This document shows, in pieces, positions 1 through 8,570 of a stretch of DNA of 22,806 bases. Source of the stretch: Chara braunii. Taxonomy: Eukaryota > Streptophyta > Charophyceae > Charales > Characeae. Made by a program: the position numbers and the translations under genes. Position 1 is the first letter of the stretch. Every line of letters begins with the position of its first letter. Location: NCBI GenBank assembly GCA_003427395.1, contig BFEA01000044.1, positions 610,958 through 633,763 on the forward strand. Reading direction: 5' to 3'. Below the pieces are notes generated by a model, which saw only the letters and a list, made by a program, of their open reading frames with translations, was not told the DNA's origin and searched no databases.

Positions 1-70
<70 letters not shown>
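1..70. repeat. (GA)35 dinucleotide microsatellite
   Basis: Seventy bases of perfect GA repeat open the window, so the true length may extend upstream. The sequence then passes through a short unique stretch (71-141) into the target duplication of element 1. It probably belongs to the host intron that ends at 8428. Confidence 0.97.
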
Positions 71-72
<2 letters not shown>

Positions 73-141
73 AGGAGGGATGTGCGGTCCTTGTTTCTGA
101 CAGTTCTCATCTTTGGGTTCACCTTTGGTGCCATTTATGGA

Positions 142-145
142 ATGT
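142..145. repeat. Target-site duplication of element 1, left copy (ATGT)
   Basis: ATGT lies directly before the TG that starts the 5' LTR. The same four bases directly follow the CA that ends the 3' LTR remnant, at 8387-8390. Because the terminal base A could be assigned either way, a 5-bp reading (AATGT) is possible only if the 3' LTR is taken to end in AC rather than CA. Confidence 0.75.
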
Positions 146-1324
146 TGTAATGACCCTGCCAAACACGGACGGAGACACACAGTGATTTCTGAGTTTTGCT
201 CATGGAATGACTGCCTTGCTGAGTTTCCTGCTTGTTGCCGAGTTTTCCAAGTCTGTGTGTGTACACGCTTGGTGGTCTGCATGCCTGTCTGAGTGCTTGT
301 CGGCTTGAGTGTGTGTGTGACCCGCAAGGGCACTTGTTCGTTCAGAGGGCCCGAAGGGCTGGTACTTGCCTGTGGCCGTGACATTGAGGGTTGCAGTGGG
401 GAAAACACTGGCGGGAAACCGCGACACTTCAAGCAGTGGAAAAACACTCAGGCAGCAAGTAGGCTGTAACCACACGAAGAGGTAGATGTGCCGGGTACTC
501 GAGGCCGAGCAGAAGAAGACAAAAGTTGGCCTTTTTAGAGGCCCAATAGTTGTAGGCTAGGTCTAGGCGGGTACCAGTCCAACCAGTCTGAGTCTAGGGC
601 CTGTACGGTCAATATCAGAGTCTGCAATGATGTTTCCCTCCGAAAGGGAGGAGGTACCGGTTGCTTGGAAGCCGCGCGGCCGGGGAAGTCACTCGCCAAG
701 AGGCAAGTAGGCCGCTATATCTCCAGGAGAAGCAAAGTGTTCCTCCTCATTATCGGTGTGCAAGTTTGGTGACACACTGGTTGGAGCGCTGGCTGGAGCA
801 GTGCTAGCAAGGAGCAGCGCTGCTGGGGAGGAGCAAGGACAGAAGGAGAAAGAAGACCAGGACTAGGAGGGAGGAGCGCCAGAGGTACTTACCTTGCTAT
901 GGGCGGCAGAGTCAGGCATGGCGGCCTGAGCTAGAGCAGCCATAGCTGCTTGAGTTGTCTTCTACACATCAGGGCAAGGCCCTAACAGTCCGCCATAGCC
1001 TAGGCCTTCGAGAAGAGGAAGAAGGGTGCCATGGCTATGGTAGACCTCATATGATACCTGCAATAGAAGAAGGATTCAGACATTGATTCTGGTTCAGCCA
1101 TTCAACATAATTATTATCATTTCGGTGAGGAGATGAGGAGGAGAGTGGTCGGCGAAGAAGAAGAGCATTATCATTGATCTATCCTGGTGTACATCATCTT
1201 CTTCTTTCTTTCTTCTTCTTCTTCTTCTTCTTCTTTCCCTCTCTCCTCTCAAGTTCATTCATTTCTTTTTGCAATTGGACGGCATTGTACTTTCTGTTCG
1301 TCGAAATTGGCCAGGATCATAACA
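146..1324 (+). repeat. 5' LTR of element 1 (LTR A)
   Basis: It begins TGTAATG and ends CATAACA, so it has TG...CA termini. It aligns along its length with the solo LTRs at 9877-11167 and 20640-21925. A highly conserved block near 625-665 carries a small hairpin (CCTCC/GGAGG around GAAAG). Compared with the other copies it lacks about 100 bp near 900-908, while the matching segment survives in the inverted 3' LTR piece near 8195-8275. It also lacks about 12 bp near 1300. The 3' third holds a (TTC)n tract. As an LTR it should carry promoter and polyadenylation signals, but I could not place a TATA box or poly(A) signal with confidence. Confidence 0.9.
1197..1236. repeat. (TTC)n tract inside LTR A
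   Basis: An imperfect TTC repeat with a TTTC interruption lies at the same place in LTR B (about 11036-11057) and LTR C (about 21770-21802), with a different length in each. It is therefore an ancestral, unstable microsatellite of this LTR family. In the 3' LTR remnant of element 1 the breakpoints fall in this tract. Confidence 0.9.
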
Positions 1325-1325
1325 T

Positions 1326-1337
1326 CGGTATCGGAGC
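1326..1337 (+). other. Primer binding site of element 1, initiator-Met tRNA type (degenerate)
   Basis: The bases CGGTATCGGAGC start one base after the LTR end. They match 10 of 12 positions of TGGTATCAGAGC, the complement of the 3' end of plant initiator methionine tRNA and the usual primer site of plant Ty3/gypsy elements. The position just after the TG...CA boundary makes a chance match unlikely. Confidence 0.8.
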
Positions 1338-1383
1338 GGATTCTACTTGCTGGCGAGAGTTGACTTAGCTGCCCTAACCCCAA

Positions 1384-1410
1384 CCTAAGTGGTAGAGGGC
1401 ACCACTTAGG
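1384..1410. other. Perfect 10-bp hairpin in the element 1 leader
   Basis: CCTAAGTGGT (1384-1393) and ACCACTTAGG (1401-1410) are exact inverted repeats separated by 7 bases. The structure lies about 50 nt after the primer site, in the untranslated RNA leader, where retroelement RNAs often carry dimerisation or packaging structures. That function is inferred from position only. Confidence 0.75.
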
Positions 1411-1464
1411 GTAAGGGTTGGTTTTGAGGGAAGTGGGGCAGCGTGGCTAAGGGAAGCTGCCCCC

Positions 1465-1507
1465 ACCTGGTTAGGTTGTGTTGGGTTGACGCTGGACCTA
1501 ACCAGGT
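1465..1507. other. Perfect 11-bp stem in the element 1 leader
   Basis: ACCTGGTTAGG (1465-1475) and CCTAACCAGGT (1497-1507) are exact inverted repeats with a 21-base loop. This is the second strong stem within 180 bases of the primer site. Its role is unknown. Confidence 0.75.
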
Positions 1508-2638
1508 TGTTTGAGAATAAGTTTGGGGTAGCAATACATTTCGTGGAGACTTGATGCAACAATTTGAGAGAGGCGACAATGAGAGGCACTCACACCGGGA
1601 ATCTGATTCAAGGGAGACGCTTGGCGACTTTAGGGCTTCCCTCAAGTAGGCGAGCTTGAGGAACAGCAGCCATTCAGTAACTACGGACTGCAAGTTGCTA
1701 CTTTGTTCTTCAACATCGGCGGGGGATCCGGCGTTGCACTTGGGTGTTGGAGTCAGACCCTCCTGGGACATAGGACACTAGTGTAGGGGTAGCATTACAG
1801 GGGTCAGGAAGATCATATGAGAAGGGGGTGAGTTCTACTCATCTCGAAGCTCAGGCCACTCAGGTAAGTGACGTGCAACTACGGGATGCTCATGTATGTG
1901 TGCATGGTATTGATTGTCATGTTGGGGTTATTAATACTTATTATGGGTTTCTTTTATACTCCTCTGTGGTCTTGATTGTGTTTTGAGTGTGTGAACTACT
2001 TACCTGATGGATAGAGAAATGAAGTATCTTGATTTGAATGCCGAGTCCTTCTACAGTGCTTTATGTTTTCATTTCTGAACGATTGTAGTTTGTAGGTTCT
2101 GTTGGAAGTTGAAATTCTTTTTTCAGTATAGTAGAGGCAGAAATGTGGGACCCCTCTTGGTTGGGACTCGGTCACGACCTACGTGGGACCCTTAGGGACC
2201 TAGTGGGATCAGGGTCAACCAAGAAGGGCCCCTTGGACCCAAATCTATTAGACATTGGTTCATTCTCTTTTTGATTGGGATCCAGAGTTTTATTATTTTG
2301 GTTAGGAGACCCGTTGTCGAGGAGATCTCGACTGAGACGTTTCACATGCTTTGATTGCACAGTTCGTGGCTTAACTCGCGCCTTGTACACCACTCAATTC
2401 TCCATTGCTGCATATCACCACTTGTTGTCTGATTTGCAGTACGTTCACGAAACTGATTAGACTGGACTCGAGGGGATGATCAGACTGAGTCGCTGGATCA
2501 GACCTTTCATGTGATTTTTTTTTTTTTTTTTTTTTTTTTTGCTCTCTAGTCCAAATGCAATGCTACTCCGGCTAGGAGTTCTACCTTCTTTTTCCTTTAG
2601 CTTTTCAGTTTTTGTTTCTTTCTCCGAGTTCATTTTCA
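1508..2638 (+). other. Untranslated leader of element 1
   Basis: This stretch lies between the leader hairpins and the gag start. It contains only short open frames on both strands with no recognisable domain, and a run of 26 T at 2515-2540. I see no gene here. The poly(T) could be a microsatellite or the tail of a reverse-oriented retroposed fragment; no partner structure distinguishes these. Confidence 0.6.
2515..2540. repeat. Poly(T) run, 26 bases
   Basis: An uninterrupted run of T lies in the element 1 leader about 100 bases before the gag ATG. It would be a poly(A) tract on the minus strand. Confidence 0.95.
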
Positions 2639-4441
2639 ATGCCCGTGGAGTCTCGTAACCAAAGAGAAGAGAGAGAGAAGAGAGAAAGAGAAAAGGAAGA
2701 GTGGGAAAGAGACCGTTTGGAGTGGACAAGGACTAGGAAACAGAGCGTTCGTCCAAACAAAAAGGGGAGTGAACCCCTTGAGAGTTTGATTGATTCCTTT
2801 GCTGGTTGGCGTCTCTCCAACCCATTTGTCAACAATAACGGTCCAAAAATGACCCAGCCACAGCTAACCTCAGCGCAGTGACAGACCCTATTGAATGCAA
2901 CTTGTGATGCAGAAAAAACATATCTACCAGCACTATAGGAGGGTGTTCTTAAAAGGGAACAAAAGATAAAAGGAGAGAGGAAGGAGTTGTTGCGTAAAAG
3001 TCAGTTGTCCATCTTAGAAATTGTTCCTTCATTGAGCAAAGAACACTATGGGGAACAACTACAACCTATCCTCACCGCTATCGTTCAAGTCCGGAACCTT
3101 GAGGATCATACCGCTCAGTTCTCCGAAGTTTTCGCAAAGTTAAGGAAACTTCAGGAGGATCTGACAGATATGACTGGCAAGTACCGTGACTTGACGGTGG
3201 AGGTTGTTGCGTTGCGACAAGCTCGAGTCGCCAATCCTCTCCCTCTACCCCCTGGTTTCGGAGCTGATATTGACACTAGTCTTGTCGTTCTTACCGTATC
3301 TTCTTCGTCTTCTTTGAGTGTGATCGTCTTTCAGGATCTGCAGCAGGTGCAGATTCCGTTGTTGCTATAGCAAGCAACAATGCGGGAAATTCTGCGACTG
3401 CTTCAGCCCCAAGACTAGAACCAGCAAGCGCTGGTCCCAACTACGGCGATTCCTATGTGGATCGAAAGGCGATACCGTGTAAGTATGACGACCAGGAAGA
3501 TATTGAATCTTGGATCAACTCCATGAGAGCTTATTTTGAGGTTCTGGGAACTCGAACAAAGACCCAATCTGTGATCATGGGAATGAATGTCGAGCCCGTT
3601 ACGAGTCTTCTTAGAAGTCTAGTCTACACGAGTTGGGGTCCCAGAGATGGATCTGACACAGTGGCTTAAAGCCACTCTAGTTGCCACCCTTGAAGAACTC
3701 TTGATCAAATACATGGATCCACATGTTGTTGCAAGGGCAATTAGCCAGCTTGACAACATTAAACGCGGCAAGTGGTCGAGCTCCATGAAAAACCTTCAGA
3801 CCTACCTTAGCAAGTTAGCAAGATGTTTGCCACTCTCGGATTAGAACTGACCGAAGAATCTTGTTTGGATGTAGTGAAAGGCGTGGTTCCCACTACCTTT
3901 ACAAATCGCCTAGGCACGGACTTCATTGGATACGCTGACTGGTTTTCCTTAATGAAGGATGTAGTTAGTCTCGAGGCAGCAGACCTCGTTTCCACAGCAG
4001 GCAACAAAAAGCCTATAGGTGGCAGACAGTTTTGAGGTAACAACCGTTTTGTTGTGCATGACCTGTTGGAGGTGGACGAGCAGGCCTATGCAGACGACCC
4101 CGCTCTTGGTGAAGACCAAGAACAGGACCGTGACACAGCCTGTTCCTCTTCAACCATGATTATGACGCAAACCACGATGAGGAAAAATTTATTGCCTTTA
4201 AAAAGACTGCCAACGAAAAGGAACCGAACAGGAATGCAAGGAAGAACTATATCCAACTTCCCAAGGGAGTCAAAATCCCAGTGAAACTGGAGGATGCAAC
4301 CACCAAACCTTGGGTTGACCTATGAGTCACTGAAATGACTGGAGGATTAGACTCAAGAAAGGAGTATGCTTGCATTGTCTGAAACCGAATCACAAAGTCC
4401 AAGATTGTTATAGGCCGCAGGGGAACCTGAATCGGCCGTAG
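2639..4441 (+). pseudogene. gag of element 1 (broken)
   Basis: Gag would be the structural protein that packages element RNA into cytoplasmic particles. The chosen start is the ATG at 2639, which opens a frame rich in Arg and Glu, probably coiled coil. In-frame stops follow (for example TGA at 2879), the same frame resumes to 3370, and the capsid-like part continues in shifted frames (about 3457-3669, 3647-3844, 3823-4035). The motif CLHCLKPNHKVQDC at 4367-4408 is a complete CX2CX4HX4C zinc knuckle, the RNA-binding signature of Gag nucleocapsid. The stop at 4439-4441 follows it. At least three frame changes and several stops make it non-functional as one polypeptide. The N-terminal domains are not recognised by family. 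Confidence 0.8.
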
Positions 4442-5290
4442 AGTGGACACCAGCACCCTCTACAGCAAGGGAGACTAAACCTGACGCAGATCAACACTCC
4501 TATCTTGAAGCCCCTTCATCTGCTGATTCCAAGGATGAAGTTTATCATGCTTTGTATGTTGAGCCTTGGGAGGAGTCTGAGAAGGTCGACTTTCACTATC
4601 ACCTAGAGCATTGGGCTGAGATGAAACATTTGCGTGCTCAAGAGGCAGTGAAGTTAATCTTCTTCAAACTTTTCATAAACCACCGCTATCTTTGTTTTGA
4701 TTAATTGTGGTGCCATAACTGACTTTATGTCACCGCAAGGGATACGCAAAATAGGTTTGGGGATGAAGCAAGTGGCTTTGTAGAGCCCTTGTCGGACTCA
4801 AGTAGGCAACAAAGGTGTGCGTACTACCTTTGACAAGGACAAGACGGTCATCCACATCTTGAACTTCTTTGTCTTTGACAAGTGTCCCCTTGGCTTGGGC
4901 TGGTTGCAGTCCCGATGTGAATGGACTAAGTGGAAGGAGTCACTTGTCATGGTCAAAGACAATCTAGGGAACGAGTTTCCCGTCCTCTTGGATGAGAAGC
5001 GCGATTCCCAATGACTTTTCTCAATGCCATGCAGTTCTACAAGAAGTGGCGCAAGCACAAGGAGGACGAACAATTGTATGTTGCCTTCGTTCGTCCTATT
5101 CATGTGCCTACTACTTTTGTGGCTTTCAAGTTCTACTTTACATAATGTATCTACTTCTAACACTTCTACTTCGTTACCTACCTCTGGTCCAAATGAAGAA
5201 TCGGTTGCCTCCATTAATAATGTGACCTGATGTAGGTGATTCTTTTGTCGATTCCCCACCCCCGTTGGTCCCTACAAACATCCAAAGCTT
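4442..5290 (+). pseudogene. Protease region and linker of element 1 (broken)
   Basis: The aspartic protease would cut the Gag-Pol polyprotein. The sequence INCGA at 4700-4714, followed by a TDFMS stretch, sits where Ty3/gypsy proteases have D-[ST/C]-G-A, so the catalytic Asp reads as Asn (AAT). About 60 codons on, an LGLGWLQS stretch near 4890-4915 matches the ILGLxWL part that closes the protease fold. From about 5012 a frame beginning MTFLNAMQF resembles the lysine-rich linker that precedes reverse transcriptase in such elements. An in-frame stop falls near 4780 and another near 5012. Assignment rests on motif order between the zinc knuckle and RT. Activity is not expected. Confidence 0.7.
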
Positions 5291-6153
5291 ACTCGACCAA
5301 TTTCAGGACATTATGCCCGAACCGCGTGGAGTCCCCACGCGATCGCTGGTTGAAGGCGTAATTCCTCCAAGGGGCTACATGTACTTTATGGGATCCAACG
5401 AGTTGAACTCCAAAAACAAATTGATGAGATGATCGACAAGGGATAGATTAAGCCTAGCAAATCTAAATTTGGTGCACTTGTTTTGTTTGTCCCAAAGAAA
5501 GGAGGCAAGCACCGTATGTGTATTGATTATCTCGGCCTAAATGCATCATGAAGAAGAATGTATACCCATTACCACGCATAGATGATTTGCTTGATGTTGC
5601 AAGTCTGGCTACCGCCACATTGAAGTTGATCCTTCAGACCAACACAAGACTGCTTTCAAGACATGCGATGGGCTTTACGAATTCAGCGTAATGCCCTTTG
5701 GTCTCACGAACGCACCAGCCACCTTTCAAAGTCTCATGGACAAGGTCCTCGCGAATAGATTGGTCGATTTGTGGTTGTGTATTTGGATGATATTCTGATT
5801 TTCAGCAAATCGATCGAGGAACACATGAGGCACCTTGAGGAAGTGTTCACATCCTCAAGAAAACGCAGCTCTATCTCGATTTAGAGAAATCCGAGTTCGG
5901 GATGAACAACGTCATCTATCTTGGGCGCCAATTGTCTACTACAGGCCTTGAGCCTGAGGCAACCAAGGTTGAGGTCACACGCAAGTGGCCTCAACCTGCA
6001 AACATTCACGAATTGCATTCTTTTCTTGGTCTTGCATCATACTATTGGAAGTTTGTGCCCTGATTTTCTATTGTTGCTCACCCGCTGTCCAAACTAACAA
6101 GTAAAAATGTATCTTACACGTGGGATGTAACATGTGAGACCGCTTTTCAAGAC
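5291..6153 (+). pseudogene. Reverse transcriptase of element 1 (broken, motif A deleted)
   Basis: RT would copy element RNA into DNA inside the particle. Visible pieces in order: FVPKKGG and HRMCIDY fingers motifs (about 5490-5530), [11 protein letters not shown] (about 5565-5600), a [18 protein letters not shown] stretch (about 5602-5655), [13 protein letters not shown] (about 5690-5730), YLDD at 5780-5791 with ILIFSKS after it, and YLGRQLS (about 5920) of the thumb. Between LLDV and SGY about 35 bases are missing, and these should encode the KIDLK motif A with the first catalytic Asp. The pieces lie in several frames, and the last frame has a TGA at 6061-6063. The YLDD pair survives, but without motif A the enzyme could not work. 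Confidence 0.85.
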
Positions 6154-6578
6154 TTGAAAGAGGCCTTGGTAAGTTATTTTGTGCTCCGCATTGCAGATTT
6201 CAAACTTACATTCATAGTCACAATGGATGCAAGCCAGTATGGGATTGGCATAGTGCTACAACAAGATGATGGTGATGGCTTGCGTCCACTCGAAGACTAT
6301 AGCAAATGCATGCCCAACGAAAAGGTAGCCACTTCCACTTACATGTGCGAACTCTATGCTCTGCGCGAAGCATTGAACCACTGGAAGCAATATCTTTTGG
6401 GACGCCGTTTCAAGGTCTTCTTAGGCCATGAGACCTTGAAATGGATCAAGGAGCAAACTACCCTGTTCCCCTCGTGACTCGCTGGTTCCATGAAATTGAC
6501 ATTTTTTTTTGTGAACCGAAACACAAAAAGGGTTGTTATAACCGAGTTGATGATGCATTGTCTCGCCACCTTGAGTAA
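6154..6578 (+). pseudogene. RNase H domain of element 1 (broken)
   Basis: RNase H removes the RNA strand during reverse transcription. The domain starts with MDASQYGIG (Asp codon 6226-6228) and continues through CELYALREALNHWKQYLLG, which holds the conserved Glu. The next landmark, normally TDHETL, reads LGHETLKWI, so that catalytic Asp is Gly (6424-6426). The frame stops at 6475-6477, and the domain end, VDDALSRH, is found in another frame shortly before a stop at 6576-6578. One catalytic residue and the reading frame are lost. Confidence 0.85.
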
Positions 6579-7745
6579 ATGACTTGCCTTGTAAACTCCT
6601 ATGACCTTTGGAAGAAACTGAAGGTGGAACTAGTGGAGCAAAGTTAAGTATCCGGACCTCAGTCCAATCCTTGAGCAGTTGCAAGCTGACCCCAACGGTC
6701 AGCCTGATTTTCACGAATGCGAAGGTCTGGTTTTCCGATGCTACGACAATCATGACTGATTGTGTTTACCCAACCATAAGCCTCTCCGCACACACTTCTT
6801 TGACTTGGCTCACGGTAGGAGTGGACATTTCGGCGTGGCAAAAACCTACGGAAACCTATTACAACAATTTGACTGGTCTGGTATGAAAGGATCTGTTGAA
6901 AGGTTTGTGGATGAGTGTCAAGTCCGTCAACGAATCAAACCATCCAGACAAAAGCCCATAGGGGTACTCCAACCGCTTCCCATTCCCAATGGTGACGGAG
7001 ATTCCGTCTCTATCGACTTCAGAGACGTGGGAGAAAAAGGTAAGTAAGAACGAGTTTTCACAATTGACGGTGATTGTTGATTGATTTTCCAAAATTTTGA
7101 ATCTGATCCAATTGCCACCACATGCCCCAGCTGAACTTGTGATGTGTGAGTTCCACCAGAAATACATTCTGCAGTTCGGGATCCTGAAAACCTGTGTGGG
7201 TGATCGGGACCTGCGCTTCATAAGCATTGAATGAAAGTACTTCACGTCCCAACTCCCTGGCCTCAAACTAAGCATGACATCCGGTTGACATCCCGAAGCC
7301 AACGGCTTGGCTGAGGAGATTAATCAGACTATGTTTCAACTTCTCTGTGCGTTAATCATTCCGGATCATGGAACGTGGGACGGAGAGCTGTATTCGGTTA
7401 AGCGGTTGTACAACAACTCCATCCATTCTTCCACCGGCATGATGCCAAATAGGCTGCATTACGGCTGGGAGATTCGTAATCCGCTCTCATACTTATTCCC
7501 TGAACAGTTGGCCGGTCTAACACTTGGCAGGCCTGGCTTCAGCGCGAAGTATGATTGCTTGCTCGAGGTTTGCCATTGCAGCAATGACCAAGCGACGACA
7601 CGCCATGATCCCCCACGCAAATAAGAAATGCAAACCTTCGGATATCGAAGTGGGAAGTTATGCCTGGGTCAAGATGTCTGAATTTTCGGAAGAAGAGGGG
7701 GTGTCACGCAAACTTCTCCCTCTCTAGTATGGTCCGTGGGAAGTC
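6579..7745 (+). pseudogene. Integrase of element 1 (broken, truncated C-terminus)
   Basis: Integrase would insert the DNA copy into the genome. The N-terminal zinc-binding part has both histidines (codons 6811 and 6826) but reads CQVR instead of CxxC (Arg codon 6925-6927). The catalytic core survives in fragments: first Asp in SIDFRD (7015-7017), second in GDRDLRF (7202-7204), and Glu in LAEEINQ (7313-7315). These are separated by several stops and frame changes between about 7048 and 7306. A VKMSEFSEEEG stretch and a GPWEV stretch near 7735 mark the C-terminal domain, which then ends abruptly; about 400 bases present in element 2 after this point are missing. The D, D, E residues remain, but no intact protein can be made. 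Confidence 0.85.
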
Positions 7746-7856
7746 TTCACCTAAAAATAAACTACGCAAATCTTCTCTAGATGGAACTACCAATCTCTTA
7801 AGTCCAGCCTTCTCAAGAAAGTGCAGCCCGACCACCATCACAAACTCATCAGATGT
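7746..7856 (+). other. Unassigned junction sequence between integrase and LTR remnant
   Basis: This is where the integrase C-terminus, polypurine tract and start of the 3' LTR should be. None of them is visible, which suggests one or more deletions that also removed roughly the first 750 bases of the 3' LTR. Confidence 0.5.
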
Positions 7857-8275
7857 GGCAGAAGAAGAAGAAGAAAGAAAGAAGAAGATGATGTACACCA
7901 GCATACACCAATGATGATGCTCTTCTTCTTCGCCAACCACTGTCCTCCTCCTTATCTCCTCCCCTCTTATCAATCAAGAAATAATAATAATAATGTTGAA
8001 TGGCTGAACCAGAATCAATGTTCGAATCCCTCTTCTACTGCAGGTGTAATATGAGGTCCACCATAGCCATAGCACCCTTCTCCTTCCTCGTCTCGAAGGC
8101 CTAGGCTATGGCGGACTGTTAGGGCTTTGCCCTGATGTGTAGAAGACAACTCAAGCAGCTATGGCTGCTCTAGCTCAGGCCGCCATGCCCGACTATGCCT
8201 TGAAGCTTGTTGGTGTAGCTCTACCCCCGCTGGGGCCGTCTTGCTGCACTGCCCACCAAGGTGATGAAGATGGCA
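7857..8275 (-). repeat. 3' LTR of element 1, inverted segment
   Basis: This segment reads as the reverse complement of the LTR family. It matches the region from the (TTC)n tract back to the CCATCTTCATCACC block, which is about 21390-21800 in LTR C and about 909-1236 in LTR A. Its identity to LTR A is high (a handful of differences over the 160 bases compared by eye), far higher than to LTR B or C. It includes the roughly 100-base piece that LTR A has lost. It starts in a GAA-rich tract and ends beside a TTC-rich tract. Confidence 0.85.
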
Positions 8276-8386
8276 TTTTCTTCTTCCCCCTCTCTCTCCT
8301 CTCAAGTTCATTCATTTCTTTTTGCAATTGGACGGCATTGTACTTTCTGATGAATGTGTACTTCGAAATTGGCCAGTATTATAACA
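8276..8386 (+). repeat. 3' LTR of element 1, terminal fragment in normal orientation
   Basis: From the TTC/CCCTCTC block to the terminal ATAACA it matches LTR A about 1228-1324 with very few substitutions. It keeps about 12 bases (near 8350-8361) that LTR A lacks but LTR B and C resemble. The terminal CA is followed by ATGT, the right target duplication. Confidence 0.88.
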
Positions 8387-8390
8387 ATGT
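8387..8390. repeat. Target-site duplication of element 1, right copy (ATGT)
   Basis: These four bases repeat 142-145 exactly and lie 38 bases before the exon at 8429. Confidence 0.75.
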
Positions 8391-8428
8391 AACAACGTTG
8401 CATCCCATTTGTCCCTTCTTGTGAGCAG

Positions 8429-8570
8429 GTATTTGAATATTCCAAACATCGTTGCAGCTGCCATCAGCCATGGCTGCACAATGGTTCATCCGGGCTATGG
8501 CTTTTTGGCTGAGAATGCGACCTTTGTGGACATCTGCAGGGACCATGGCCTCAACTTCATCGGTCCTAGG
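8429..8570 (+). CDS. CAC2: Exon of plastid biotin carboxylase (ACCase BC subunit), HPGYGFLAEN exon
   Basis: Biotin carboxylase uses ATP and bicarbonate to carboxylate biotin on its carrier protein, the first half-reaction of acetyl-CoA carboxylase in fatty acid synthesis. In plants the heteromeric enzyme works in plastids. The exon encodes 47 codons after one base of a split codon, with the family motif HPGYGFLAEN followed by a NFIGP stretch. In E. coli AccC this region is about residues 66-113, part of the N-terminal fold. The acceptor GTGAGCAG precedes it and the donor GTGAGT follows. If the upstream exon ends in TC the split codon would be Ser, as in other plant BCs. The next exon joins in phase 0 and makes GPR-PES where most relatives have Asn or Lys before the Pro or Ala. 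No stop or frameshift is seen. Confidence 0.93.

Larger units (their letters stand above)
146..8386 (+). mobile_element. Element 1: decayed Ty3/gypsy LTR retrotransposon
   Basis: The order is 5' LTR (146-1324), tRNA-iMet-like primer site (1326-1337), untranslated leader, gag with a CCHC zinc knuckle, protease, reverse transcriptase, RNase H, integrase, and a truncated and rearranged 3' LTR (about 7857-8386). RT and RNase H before integrase is the Ty3/gypsy order. Both ends are flanked by ATGT. The 5' LTR and 3' remnant resemble each other much more closely than either resembles the related solo LTRs at 9877 and 20640, which supports their being an original pair. The coding region is broken by stops, frameshifts and deletions: the protease Asp is Asn, RT motif A is deleted, and an RNase H Asp is Gly. 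No polypurine tract remains before the 3' LTR. It cannot be autonomous. Confidence 0.9.
1..8428 (+). other. Intron (3' part) of the biotin carboxylase gene, filled by element 1
   Basis: This interval contains no recognisable biotin carboxylase exon and ends with a consensus acceptor (GTGAGCAG) directly before the exon at 8429. It is therefore read as the 3' part of an intron whose donor lies upstream of the window. Almost all of it (146-8386) is one LTR retrotransposon. Original intron sequence appears to remain only at about 71-145 and 8387-8428. The exon begins with the third base of a codon, so this is a phase 2 intron. Confidence 0.75.

Noticed and set aside
1406-1771. Minus-strand frame of 121 codons in the element 1 leader
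   Set aside because: No motif and low-complexity composition; it overlaps the leader hairpins. No promoter or splice support.
4798-5259. Long open frame on the minus strand (153 codons)
   Set aside because: It lies antisense to the protease and linker region of element 1, has no recognisable domain, and is best explained as a shadow of decayed pol sequence.
7857-8275. An independent inverted solo LTR insertion
   Set aside because: It is only a part of the LTR, has neither terminus nor its own target duplication, and matches LTR A much more closely than LTR B or C, so it is better read as part of the element 1 3' LTR.
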